DNA of 64,000 nt. Source: an uncultured Pelagibacteraceae bacterium. Its GTDB lineage: Bacteria; Pseudomonadota; Alphaproteobacteria; Pelagibacterales; AG-422-B15. The position numbers and the translations under genes were made by a program. The stretch spans positions 1 to 64,000 of the forward strand of contig CABYSM010000002.1 of assembly GCA_902521655.1 (NCBI GenBank). Reading direction: 5' to 3'. This document shows, piece by piece, positions 10,319 to 20,404 of the stretch. The notes under the pieces are model-generated. The model saw only the letters and a list, made by a program, of their open reading frames with translations, had not been told where the DNA came from and did no database searches. The first letter of the stretch is position 1. Every line of letters starts with the position of its first letter.

Positions 10319-12565
10319 ATGACTAAAAAATTAGTACTATCTGTATTTATATTTATAACTTTAATTAGTAATTTAAGTGCTGAAACACCAGAGATTCTAA
10401 TAAACCCGAGCAGCGAAGAATATACTAGGTTGTCATCTGGTTTATCTGGATCAAACATAACTATTGTAAGTAAAGAAGATTTAAAGACACAGTATGGAAA
10501 AAACTTACCCCAAATATTAGAAACCTATTCAGGAATTAATGTACGCCGTCTCTATGATGGTGTTGGTGGAACAAACTCATCATTAGACATAAGAGGATTT
10601 GGTGAAGCATCTAAATCTAATTCATTAATCTTAGTTAATGGTATTCGGTTGAATGATATTGATATGTCTAATGTAAATTTATCAAACATACCCATTGATT
10701 CCATTGAAAGGATTGAAATCATTAGGGGAGGTTCGGCAGGAACATTGTATGGTTCTGGGGCGATTGGTGGAGCAGTAAATATAGTTACCACAAATGATGT
10801 TTTGCAAAATCGTGGTGAACTATCCTTTGGATCATATAACAAAATAGGCGCTGACTTTTCATTGAGTAATCAATTTGGTGAAAAAGGAGTAGTTTCTCTA
10901 TCAGGATCTGGGTTTTCAAGCGATACCTTTCGTAATGCAGCAGATTATTTAGATGAAAACTTTATTTTGAATGTTAAAAATATTTTTGATCAAACTAAAA
11001 TTAATTTAGATATTTTTTCATCTACCAGAGAACAAGATTTGCCAGGACCTCGAGTAAAAGGAGGTGCTGTTTATAATTATCATTTTTGCAATCGGTATGA
11101 AGATAGTAAGACTGCAAAACATATTGGCGGATCTTTCGCTTCAAACGGAGATACATGCAACATTAATCAAAGAGATGATTATTCAAACTTAGAAAATGAA
11201 AGAATAAATTTAGGTATTCTTCAAGAAATTGATAAAATAAACAAAATTTATCTGAATATCGGGTATAAGAAAAAAAACAATAAAGCTTTTCTTGCTGCCA
11301 ATGGCAATACGAAAGAAACTGCAAATGATGGTGATAGATATCTAAACACAACAATTGATGGAAACATTTATAATGCCAGATATGAAGCTAGAAACATTGA
11401 AGAGGCGTATACAAATATTTTAAGTATTGGTTTAGATCACGCGCACAGTTTTTACGACTCAAAACGTCATAGAAAAGAAGATGAACCAGTGGGACAAAAT
11501 TATGATGCTGATCTTAAAGTTCAGTCTCTGTACTTTCAAAATACAACATATTTAAATGAAATAGATACTTCTTTATCATTTGGATTGAGATCTGAAGAGT
11601 CTGAGTTTGGCGCAAGAGACGAGGTCAATAGGACTGTATCAGGTTTTATAGAATCCTATGAGGCAACTGACCACGATACGTTAAACAGTTCCAGTACAAA
11701 TCAAGCCTTGAATTTTGGTATAGAAAAAAAAGTAGACAAAAACTTTTCACTTTACGGTAATTATTCTGAATCCTTTAGAATACCAAATATTGATGAAAGA
11801 ATCTTAGCAACTACGAGTGGTTCGTTTGCACTTAAGGACCAGGTGTCAGATGGAATTGAGCTAGGAATTATTTACTCAAACGAATTCGTTAACTTCAATA
11901 TTAATTACTTTGAAATTGATACTTTAAATGAAATTCAATACGATCAATCTGTAAATACAAACCTCGATCCTATCAAGCGTGAGGGCATTAATTTTGATTT
12001 TGAATTACAACCAGACAATAAAAATAAATTTTTAGCATCAATTGGCTATGTAAATGCTGAGTTTACCAGTGGGACTCTATCTATGGGCACTGGTTCTTAT
12101 GAATATTTCGGAACACGTTATTACAATAATAATGAAACTTATGGTTATTTGACTAACACTGCAGTAAATTATCTAGGTTCTGATGGCACAGCAAATCAAT
12201 CAATAAGCTTAGCAGGACGAAAAGTACCATTGGTCTCTCCATTGACATACAATTTAAATTATATTCGACAGTTAGATAATAATATCGATTTAAATGTGGG
12301 CATTAATTATACAGATAAAAAATATGTTTCTAATGATCAGGAAAATATTGAACCACAAATCCCTGATTACTATATTGTCAATTCATCATTAAGTTCAATA
12401 AATGGACCATACATTTTATCGTTTGGGGTAAATAATATGTTTGATGAGCAAATCTATGATTTTGCAGTTTCAAGTACTTTTCATGATGATGCTCATTATG
12501 GATTATCCAATGTATATCCATTACCAGGTAGAAATTTGTTTTTTAATTTAGGATATACTTTTTGA
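10319..12565 (+). CDS. TonB-dependent outer-membrane receptor, probable BtuB-type cobalamin receptor
   Basis: Signal peptide MTKKLVLSVFIFITLISNLSA, plug domain (LPQILETYSGINVRR, IERIEIIRGGSAGTLYGSGAIGGAVNIVT), terminal F. Start moved to the ATG preceded by ggagg rather than the ORF-track 10286. B12 specificity inferred from the riboswitch. Confidence 0.9.
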   Translation: MTKKLVLSVFIFITLISNLSAETPEILINPSSEEYTRLSSGLSGSNITIVSKEDLKTQYGKNLPQILETYSGINVRRLYDGVGGTNSSLDIRGFGEASKSNSLILVNGIRLNDIDMSNVNLSNIPIDSIERIEIIRGGSAGTLYGSGAIGGAVNIVTTNDVLQNRGELSFGSYNKIGADFSLSNQFGEKGVVSLSGSGFSSDTFRNAADYLDENFILNVKNIFDQTKINLDIFSSTREQDLPGPRVKGGAVYNYHFCNRYEDSKTAKHIGGSFASNGDTCNINQRDDYSNLENERINLGILQEIDKINKIYLNIGYKKKNNKAFLAANGNTKETANDGDRYLNTTIDGNIYNARYEARNIEEAYTNILSIGLDHAHSFYDSKRHRKEDEPVGQNYDADLKVQSLYFQNTTYLNEIDTSLSFGLRSEESEFGARDEVNRTVSGFIESYEATDHDTLNSSSTNQALNFGIEKKVDKNFSLYGNYSESFRIPNIDERILATTSGSFALKDQVSDGIELGIIYSNEFVNFNINYFEIDTLNEIQYDQSVNTNLDPIKREGINFDFELQPDNKNKFLASIGYVNAEFTSGTLSMGTGSYEYFGTRYYNNNETYGYLTNTAVNYLGSDGTANQSISLAGRKVPLVSPLTYNLNYIRQLDNNIDLNVGINYTDKKYVSNDQENIEPQIPDYYIVNSSLSSINGPYILSFGVNNMFDEQIYDFAVSSTFHDDAHYGLSNVYPLPGRNLFFNLGYTF

Positions 12566-12589
12566 TTATTAAAAGTTATAAAATGAGAT

Positions 12590-13105
12590 ATGAAGCTTAA
12601 TAGCCATTTAATAACAGGGTTTGTTATAATATTAATGCTAGCTTTAAGCAGGCTTATACCACATCCACCCAACTTTACGCCAATACTTGGAATGGCTGTA
12701 TTTTCTGGTGCTATAATTAATCACAAATTAGTAGCTTATATAATTCCTTTAGCTGCTATGCTTCTTAGTGATTTGTACTTAGGTTTTCATGCAAGTATGC
12801 CGATAATATATTTTTCTTTAGCAGTGTGCGTTCTTATAGGAACACTAATTGAGTCAAAAGTATCAATTCTAAACTCTATTTTAAGTTTAAGTTTTGGTGT
12901 GCTTTTATTTTTTTTAATAACAAACTTTGCAGTATGGTATGGATCAGGAATGTACGAGTTTAATATTTCAGGTCTCATGACTTGCTACTTGATGGGGCTG
13001 CCTTTCGTTCAAAACACATTTATTTCAAGTATTTTGTATGGAATGGGAGCTTTCTTAATCTATGATATCATCAATAAGCAGAGGATTTTTGGCAATAATG
13101 CTTAA
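12590..13105 (+). CDS. DUF6580-like integral membrane protein, possibly a vitamin B12 transporter component
   Basis: RLIPHPPNFTPILGMAVFSGA motif, multiple hydrophobic helices; 24 nt downstream of the B12-regulated receptor. Confidence 0.7.
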   Translation: MKLNSHLITGFVIILMLALSRLIPHPPNFTPILGMAVFSGAIINHKLVAYIIPLAAMLLSDLYLGFHASMPIIYFSLAVCVLIGTLIESKVSILNSILSLSFGVLLFFLITNFAVWYGSGMYEFNISGLMTCYLMGLPFVQNTFISSILYGMGAFLIYDIINKQRIFGNNA

Positions 13106-13170
13106 AAAATAGAGTTGAAATCAGTATTTTAAGGCATTATATATTTTAAAATTAAATATTAGGTGATTCC

Positions 13171-14373
13171 ATGGATACAGCATTTTCAAGTGAAGATTTA
13201 AAATTTCAATCTGACGTAAGAGAATTTATTTCACACAACTACCCAAAAGAACTGAAAGACTCAATCGGTACAAAAAGAAAAACTGGAAAAGAGTTGTCCC
13301 GCGACGACTTAATGTCTTGGCATAAAATCTTAGGTAAACACAATGGCTGGTCAGCACCTGGATGGCCTAAACAGTATGGTGGAGCAGAATTTTCTCCAAC
13401 GCAAAAATATATATTTGAGCAAGAGTGTGCTCGAGCTGAATGTCAATACATAATGCCTTTCGGTGTTAATATGGTTGGTCCAGTTATTTATACATTTGGC
13501 AATGACGAACAAAAAGCAAAACATCTTCCAGGAATTCTAAGTGGAGATGTATTTTGGTGCCAGGGATATTCAGAGCCGGGGTCAGGTTCTGATTTAGCAT
13601 CTCTTAAAACAAGTGCAGTCAAAGAAGGTGATCATTATGTTGTTAACGGTCAAAAAACTTGGACTACTCTTGCACAGCATGCAGATTGGATTTTTTGCCT
13701 AGTAAGAACAAACCCAGATGCAGAAAAACCTCAACAGGGAATCTCATTTCTTTTGATTGATATGAAAACTCCAGGCATCACTGTTCGCCCAATCAAGCTT
13801 ATGGATGGATCTCATGAAGTTAACGAAACCTGGTTTGATAATGTAAAGGTACCAGTTGAGAATCTAATTGGACAAGAAAATATGGGCTGGACTTACGCGA
13901 AATTTTTATTAGCACATGAAAGATCAGGCATTGCGGGTGTAGCGAGGTCTAAAAAAGCTTTAGAAAGAATAAAGCAAATTGCTAGTGCCGAGATGTCTTA
14001 TGGTGAACCATTAATACAAGATCCAGCATTTAAATCCAAAATAGCAAATGCTGAACTTGAGTTAAGTTCTTTAGAATATACTGAACTCAGAACTTTAGCG
14101 AAAGACTCAGCAGGTAAAGGTCCTGGGCCAGAGTCATCACTTCTGAAAATTAAGGGAACTGATATTCAACAAATGGTTACTGAACTTGCGATGGAGGCGG
14201 TTGGGTATTACGCCAACCCTCATTTGGGCACTACATTGAGTAATGAATATGTAGGACCAGATTATGCAACCAACTTATCAGGGTCATACTTTAATTTCAG
14301 AAAAGCATCTATTTATGGTGGCTCTAATGAAATTCAGAGAAATATTATCGCTAAGATGGTACTCGGATTATAA
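13171..14373 (+). CDS. acyl-CoA dehydrogenase, pimeloyl-CoA dehydrogenase large-subunit (PimC)-like
   Basis: WCQGYSEPGSGSDLASLKTSAVKEGDHYVVNGQKTWTTLAQHADWIFCLVRT and IYGGSNEIQRNIIAKMVLGL; strong resemblance to PimC-type ACADs. Confidence 0.88.
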   Translation: MDTAFSSEDLKFQSDVREFISHNYPKELKDSIGTKRKTGKELSRDDLMSWHKILGKHNGWSAPGWPKQYGGAEFSPTQKYIFEQECARAECQYIMPFGVNMVGPVIYTFGNDEQKAKHLPGILSGDVFWCQGYSEPGSGSDLASLKTSAVKEGDHYVVNGQKTWTTLAQHADWIFCLVRTNPDAEKPQQGISFLLIDMKTPGITVRPIKLMDGSHEVNETWFDNVKVPVENLIGQENMGWTYAKFLLAHERSGIAGVARSKKALERIKQIASAEMSYGEPLIQDPAFKSKIANAELELSSLEYTELRTLAKDSAGKGPGPESSLLKIKGTDIQQMVTELAMEAVGYYANPHLGTTLSNEYVGPDYATNLSGSYFNFRKASIYGGSNEIQRNIIAKMVLGL

Positions 14374-14414
14374 AATTTTTGACATTTTAGCTGTCAATAT
14401 ATAGGACTATCTCC

Positions 14415-15593
14415 ATGAATTTTGATTATACAGAAGAACAGACTCTTCTTGAAAACATGGTCACCTCGTTTGTAAGGGATGACTATGACTGGGATACAAG
14501 ATGCTCAATTGTGAAAACTGAAGAGGGATGGAAAGAAGAGAACTGGAAGAAGTTTGCTGAACTTGGACTTTTAGGTGTTCCTTTCGATGAGGATCAAGGT
14601 GGATTAGGCGGTGAAGCCACTGATATAATGATTGTGATGGAGCAATTTGGAAAAGGCCTTGTTGTAGAGCCCTACATGCCCTCAATAATTCTAGCTGGAG
14701 GTCTCATCTCTAAACTTGGATCAGCAGATCAAAAAAATTCAATTATTCCAGAAATTATTTCAGGTGATAGACGTTATGTTTTTGCATACGCAGAGCCTCA
14801 GAGTAGGTTTGATTTATTTGATGTTAAATGCTCGGCAACACTTGACGGTGATAATTACATTATTAATGGATTTAAGTCAGTAGTCTTTGGAGCTGGAATG
14901 GCAACTCACCTAATTATTTCAGCAAGAACTGATGGAGATCAAAGGTCAAAATCAGGAATTACACTATTTTTGGTTGATATAAAATCTGATGGTATCACTT
15001 TGCAGAATTATCCAACAATAGATGAGTACAGAGCATCTGAAGTTGTTATTGAGAATTTAACTGTGTCGAAAGAAAATATTTTAGGCGAGCTGGGTAATTC
15101 TTATGAAGCAATAGAAGAACAAGTAGATTTATCTACAATTGCAATTTGCTCTGAAGCTGTCGGCATTCTACAAGTACTAAAAGACTCTACGAATGATTAT
15201 TGTAAAAATAGAAAACAATTTGGGCAATCCATCAGTGCAAATCAAGCGATACAGCACCGCCTTGTTGACATGATGATTGAATATGAGCAAGCAAAATCTA
15301 TTCTTTATATGGCTATTACAGCAGACCTTAGTAATTCAGATGAAAGAAGAAAGGCTGCATCGGCTGCGAAAGCTCGTATTGGAAAAGCTATTAAATTTGT
15401 TGGTGAAAATGCTATTCAATTACATGGTGGTATGGGTGTTGTAGACGAGTATATGATCAGTCACTTTTTTAAAAGAGCAACAATGATCGGTATTCTTTTC
15501 GGCAATGTTGATTTTCATATGAAAAGATACACTGACTTGACTCAATCTAATATTCAGTCAATAAATGAAGACGACGGAATTAATCTTTCTTAG
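14415..15593 (+). CDS. acyl-CoA dehydrogenase, pimeloyl-CoA dehydrogenase small-subunit (PimD)-like
   Basis: MNFDYTEEQTLLENMVTSFVRDDYDWDTR..ELGLLGVPFDEDQGGLGG; QLHGGMGVVDEYMISHFFKRA. Confidence 0.88.
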   Translation: MNFDYTEEQTLLENMVTSFVRDDYDWDTRCSIVKTEEGWKEENWKKFAELGLLGVPFDEDQGGLGGEATDIMIVMEQFGKGLVVEPYMPSIILAGGLISKLGSADQKNSIIPEIISGDRRYVFAYAEPQSRFDLFDVKCSATLDGDNYIINGFKSVVFGAGMATHLIISARTDGDQRSKSGITLFLVDIKSDGITLQNYPTIDEYRASEVVIENLTVSKENILGELGNSYEAIEEQVDLSTIAICSEAVGILQVLKDSTNDYCKNRKQFGQSISANQAIQHRLVDMMIEYEQAKSILYMAITADLSNSDERRKAASAAKARIGKAIKFVGENAIQLHGGMGVVDEYMISHFFKRATMIGILFGNVDFHMKRYTDLTQSNIQSINEDDGINLS

Positions 15594-15605
15594 ATAAATA
15601 ATTAC

Positions 15606-16508
15606 CTATTCTGATAGCTTTTTAAATATATGAGCAGTGTGTTCCGCTCCACTTCTAAGAGCTTTACTGTTTGTCATATTTGAAGCCTCTGACCACTTTT
15701 CAGCCAGCATATCAGCATTTAGATCATCTCCTTTAAGAGCTATTCCCTCAGAATGAACTATTTCAGCCATCGCAAAAACACCTGCTCCAGCAGAAATCAT
15801 TACACCATCAGGTGCATCTTCAGAGGCCATGAATATTACTGCAGGAGATACAGACTCAGGCTTAAGGCTATCAAATACTGCGTCAGGCATTCCAAGATTT
15901 TCTGTCATTCTTGTAGCTGCGACAGGCACGAGTGAATTTACTTTAATATTATTCTTTTGTCCTTCAATTCTAAGAGTATTCATTAATCCAACAACTCCCA
16001 TTTTAGCTGATCCGTAATTAGACTGTCCAAAATTACCAAATATTCCTGACGAAGAAGATGTCATAACTATTCGACCATATTTCTGTTCAACCATAATAGG
16101 CCATACAGCTTTAGTGCAATAGACAGACCCCATCATATGTACATCAACCACAAATTCAAAATCATCCAAGGTTACTTTAGCAAAAGATTTATCTCTCAAG
16201 ACACCAGCATTATTTACAAGGATATCAATTCTTCCATAAGCTGCCATTGCGTCATCTACCAGTTTTTTTACACCAGCTTTATCAGTTACACTTGATCCAT
16301 TTGAAATTGCATCGCCACCCATAGCTTTAATTTCTTCAACAACCTTATCAGCTGCTTCACTTGATCCACCTGATCCATCCACAGAGCCACCTAGATCATT
16401 AACAATAACTTTAGCACCTCTCTCAGCAAATTGAAGCGCATGGCATCTTCCTAATCCACCCCCAGCACCTGTTACTATTGCTACTTTATCTTTAAAACTT
16501 ATTGTCAT
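15606..16508 (-). CDS. SDR-family dehydrogenase (multifunctional 3-hydroxyacyl-CoA dehydrogenase-like)
   Basis: VTGAGGGLGRCHAL, NNAGVLRD, SSSGIFGNFGQSNYGSAKMG. Confidence 0.9.
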   Translation of the reverse strand: MTISFKDKVAIVTGAGGGLGRCHALQFAERGAKVIVNDLGGSVDGSGGSSEAADKVVEEIKAMGGDAISNGSSVTDKAGVKKLVDDAMAAYGRIDILVNNAGVLRDKSFAKVTLDDFEFVVDVHMMGSVYCTKAVWPIMVEQKYGRIVMTSSSSGIFGNFGQSNYGSAKMGVVGLMNTLRIEGQKNNIKVNSLVPVAATRMTENLGMPDAVFDSLKPESVSPAVIFMASEDAPDGVMISAGAGVFAMAEIVHSEGIALKGDDLNADMLAEKWSEASNMTNSKALRSGAEHTAHIFKKLSE

Positions 16509-16517
16509 TTTTAACTC

Positions 16518-17177
16518 CTATGTGATCAAATCTTTTAATTGAGAGAAATTATTTATCACCATATCAGCCTCTTTGTAAATATTTTTATTATCTGTATATC
16601 CATACTCAACTAAAACAACTGGCATATTTGCATTATGACCTGCATTTAAATCTGTAGCACTGTCTCCAATCATAATTGAATCAGACTGACTAATTTTGAG
16701 GTAGTTACAGATTTCAATTAAAGGGAGAGGGTCTGGTTTACTTTTAATATACGTATCTCCTCCAACAAGAAAATCAAAGTACTTTAATACATCTAACTTC
16801 TCTAAAAGCATGACACTTAATTTTTCCATTTTATTAGTGCACACTGCTAATTTAATTTCTCTAGATTTAAGAAACTCTAAAACTTCTCTTACATTGTTAA
16901 AAAGTATGCTGTCATCATCAATGTTGTGCGTATAATGTAGTAAAAATATTTTTAACATCTCATTCAATTTTGCATCATCGTGCTCAATATTTTTTGTAAC
17001 AGCAGTTCGTCGTATTAATTCGCGCGCACCATAGCCGACCAGATTTCTTATTTCCTCTAGTGAGACTAATGGATAGTCGAGTTCAGAAAGCATATAGTTC
17101 AGAGAATTTTTAAAGTCTGGAGCTGTATCTACCAGCGTGCCGTCGAGGTCAAAAATAAACAATTTTTTGTTTTTCAT
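16518..17177 (-). CDS. gph: HAD-family phosphoglycolate phosphatase-like
   Basis: FDLDGTLVDTAPD, CTNKMEKLS, KPDPLPL, MIGDSATDLNAGHNA. Confidence 0.85.
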   Translation of the reverse strand: MKNKKLFIFDLDGTLVDTAPDFKNSLNYMLSELDYPLVSLEEIRNLVGYGARELIRRTAVTKNIEHDDAKLNEMLKIFLLHYTHNIDDDSILFNNVREVLEFLKSREIKLAVCTNKMEKLSVMLLEKLDVLKYFDFLVGGDTYIKSKPDPLPLIEICNYLKISQSDSIMIGDSATDLNAGHNANMPVVLVEYGYTDNKNIYKEADMVINNFSQLKDLIT

Positions 17178-17257
17178 AGTTAAATTAAAGTAAGCCTCTG
17201 AAATAAATTTTTACGATACAATTAATAACATATTGTTTATTTTTCATTCAAAATCCA

Positions 17258-18562
17258 ATGAATAATTTAGAAATTGTAATACTTGCAGCTGGAAAGGGAA
17301 CTAGAATGAATTCTAGTTTCCCAAAAGTATTGCACCCTTTGGGAGGGAAACCCATAATTGAACATGTTTTAGATGCTGCACGATCTTTAAAGCCAGAGAA
17401 AATTCACTTAGTACTTAATAAAGAAATAAAAAATGAATTTGTTCACTTAAAAAATAAAATCAATTTAATAATACAAAAAAAACAATTGGGAACTGGTGAC
17501 GCTGTCAACGTGGCCATAAAAAGTTTTCAAAAAAATTCTAATATTCTTGTCCTTTATGGAGATGTTCCACTCACGCATTCATCCACTTTAAAGAAAATAA
17601 TTAAGTTCAAAAAAAATGAAATCAATATTCTTTGTTTTAATAAAGAAGAGCAAAATAATTATGGGAAAGTTGTATTGGGAACTAATGGTTTGGTTAATGA
17701 GATAATTGAACAAAAAGAGCTTAAAAGAAAAGAGAACTTCTACTTATGTAATTCTGGTATTTTTTCAATACACTCATCACTTCTTCAAAAATTAATGCCA
17801 AAAATAAATAATAAAAATATGAAGAAAGAATATTATTTAACAGATATCTTCAAAATGGCATCAAATAGTGATATCAAAATAAAGTCAGTAATTACATCTG
17901 AGAAAGAAGTTCAGGGTATCAATGATAATAAGGATTTAGCTATGGCAGAAAATGAATTTCAGGAAAATTTAAGAGCTAAACATCTTAAAGCCGGAGTAAC
18001 AATGCATGACCCCAGTACTGTATATTTATCAGAAGACACAAAAATAGGAAAAGATGTAACTATTCACCCTTTTGTTGTGATTGGTAAAAATGTAAAAATC
18101 TTAAATGGGGCTGAGATTTATTCTTTTTCACATTTAGAAGACTGTAAGATTGGAAAGAGGACTAGCATAGGACCTTACGCCCGTATAAGACCTGGTACAC
18201 AGATTAATGATCAGACAAAAGTTGGAAATTTCGTTGAAGTTAAGAATTCAATAATTGACACAAATTCAAAAATTAATCACCTATCTTATGTTGGAGACTC
18301 AATAATTGGAAAAAATGTTAATGTTGGAGCAGGAACAATAACATGTAATTATGATGGAAGAGCAAAATATAAAACAGTTATTAAAGACAATGCCTTTATA
18401 GGATCAAACTCTTCACTTGTTGCACCATTAGAGGTTGGCAAAAATGCATACATTGGCTCTGGCTCAACGATAACAAAGAAAGTTAAACAAGATAGTCTGG
18501 CTGTTGAAAGATCAGTTCAAATGGAAGTAAAAAATTGGGCCAAGAGAAAAAATAAAAAGTAA
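17258..18562 (+). CDS. glmU: bifunctional GlcNAc-1-P uridyltransferase/GlcN-1-P acetyltransferase
   Basis: ILAAGKGTRMNSSFPKVLHPLGGKP plus C-terminal left-handed beta-helix hexapeptides (GAGTITCNYDG). Confidence 0.95.
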   Translation: MNNLEIVILAAGKGTRMNSSFPKVLHPLGGKPIIEHVLDAARSLKPEKIHLVLNKEIKNEFVHLKNKINLIIQKKQLGTGDAVNVAIKSFQKNSNILVLYGDVPLTHSSTLKKIIKFKKNEINILCFNKEEQNNYGKVVLGTNGLVNEIIEQKELKRKENFYLCNSGIFSIHSSLLQKLMPKINNKNMKKEYYLTDIFKMASNSDIKIKSVITSEKEVQGINDNKDLAMAENEFQENLRAKHLKAGVTMHDPSTVYLSEDTKIGKDVTIHPFVVIGKNVKILNGAEIYSFSHLEDCKIGKRTSIGPYARIRPGTQINDQTKVGNFVEVKNSIIDTNSKINHLSYVGDSIIGKNVNVGAGTITCNYDGRAKYKTVIKDNAFIGSNSSLVAPLEVGKNAYIGSGSTITKKVKQDSLAVERSVQMEVKNWAKRKNKK

Positions 18563-18566
18563 TTTT

Positions 18567-20390
18567 ATGTGTGGAATAGTAGGTATCACAGCAAATGAAT
18601 CTGTTTCTTCAAATATAATTGGTGCCTTGAAGAAACTTGAGTACCGAGGGTACGATTCAGCCGGCATAGCTATTAATACTGAAAGTCAAATTCACCAAAA
18701 AAAAGCGAAAGGTAAGCTTGATAACTTAATACTATCCCTTCAAAAAGATGGTTTTGATGGAAAGGTTGGAATTGGCCACACGAGGTGGGCTACACATGGC
18801 GAGCCATCAGAAAGAAATGCCCATCCTCACTCGTCACGAAAAGTATCGCTCGTTCACAATGGAATTATTGAAAATGCATCAGAGCTTAAAAGTAGAGCAG
18901 AATTAAAAAACTATAACTTTGAGTCTGATACTGACTCTGAAGTTATAACAGCGCTGATTACTCATTATCTGAATGAAGGTCATGATCATATGGAGTCGGT
19001 TAAACAAACAATATCGCTTTTAGAGGGTTCTTATGCGCTAGCTATCATCTTTAGTGACCTTAAGGATAAAATAATAGGTGCGAGAAATGGAAGTCCTCTG
19101 GTAGCGGGAACTGACGGTAACTCCAGCTCATTAGGGTCTGATTCAATAGCATTAAGCTCAATCGCAAAAAAAGTATGTTACTTAGAAGATGGTGACATTG
19201 TTGTGCTAAGTAGAGAAAATGTTGAGATCTATAATTCATCAGGAGATAAAGCCAATAGAGAATTTGTTGATATTGGTATCATGGATACAGAAGTCAGCAA
19301 GGGATCATACAATCATTTTATGGAAAAAGAGATTCATGAGCATCCTAAGGCTGTTGGTGAAACATTTAGACAATTCATTGATCATGATCAGGGGATAATT
19401 TCAGTTGATGATATAGGACTAAACTTCAATGATATTTCAAAGGTACATTTAATTGCCTGTGGCACAGCATACTACTCTTGCTTGGTTGCAAAATATTACT
19501 TTGAACAATATGCTAGATTGCCCGTAGAGTGTGATATGGCATCTGAGTTTAGATACCGTGATCCTGTTCTTGATAATAAGGCATTATATATATTTGTTTC
19601 TCAATCAGGTGAAACAGCTGACACAAAAGCGGCATTAGATTATTGCAAAGATGCTAAGGTTAGAACTCTCAGTATTGTAAATGTTATGAACAGCTCAATT
19701 GCACGCGAAAGTGATTATTGTTTATATACTAAAGCGGGAGCAGAAATTGGCGTAGCTTCCACAAAAGCATTTACGGCACAATTATCAGTTCTGTTATCAA
19801 TGGCACTGCATTGTGGCACTAAGAATAACAATGTTACAATTGAGCAGAATAGAGAGATTTGCAAAGAAATTATGCAGGCTCCTCAAATTTTAGAGAAGGC
19901 AATAAAAAGATCGTATGAATTAAAAGAGACTGCAAAAGCTATAATAGACTCTAAAGGTGTAATGTATTTGGGAAGAGGTACTGCTTTTCCCCTAGCACTA
20001 GAAGGAGCACTCAAATTTAAAGAAATCTCCTATATACATGCGGAAGGTTATCCAGCTGGAGAGATGAAACATGGCCCACTTGCTTTAATTGAAAAAGATC
20101 TCCCTGTAGTGTGTATTGTTCCGCCAGGTCCTCTATTTCATAAAACAGTGTCAAATATTCAAGAGGTTATCGCTCGAGGTGGTAGAATATTAATGATAAC
20201 AGATGATAAAAGCCTTGAGTCCAGTTCTGAAAATATATGGAAGATTTTTAGATTGCCAAAAACACCAAAATCAATTGAAGCAATTGTATATTCTGTTCCA
20301 ATACATATGTTGGCATATTACACAGCTGTTGAACTAGGCAATGATGTAGATCAACCCCGCAATCTTGCTAAATCAGTTACAGTTGAATAG
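18567..20390 (+). CDS. glmS: glutamine--fructose-6-phosphate aminotransferase
   Basis: MCGIVGI, RGYDSAGIA, GHTRWATHGEP, SQSGETADT, LAKSVTVE C-terminus. Confidence 0.96.
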   Translation: MCGIVGITANESVSSNIIGALKKLEYRGYDSAGIAINTESQIHQKKAKGKLDNLILSLQKDGFDGKVGIGHTRWATHGEPSERNAHPHSSRKVSLVHNGIIENASELKSRAELKNYNFESDTDSEVITALITHYLNEGHDHMESVKQTISLLEGSYALAIIFSDLKDKIIGARNGSPLVAGTDGNSSSLGSDSIALSSIAKKVCYLEDGDIVVLSRENVEIYNSSGDKANREFVDIGIMDTEVSKGSYNHFMEKEIHEHPKAVGETFRQFIDHDQGIISVDDIGLNFNDISKVHLIACGTAYYSCLVAKYYFEQYARLPVECDMASEFRYRDPVLDNKALYIFVSQSGETADTKAALDYCKDAKVRTLSIVNVMNSSIARESDYCLYTKAGAEIGVASTKAFTAQLSVLLSMALHCGTKNNNVTIEQNREICKEIMQAPQILEKAIKRSYELKETAKAIIDSKGVMYLGRGTAFPLALEGALKFKEISYIHAEGYPAGEMKHGPLALIEKDLPVVCIVPPGPLFHKTVSNIQEVIARGGRILMITDDKSLESSSENIWKIFRLPKTPKSIEAIVYSVPIHMLAYYTAVELGNDVDQPRNLAKSVTVE

Positions 20391-20404
20391 ATAATTAATT
20401 ATTA

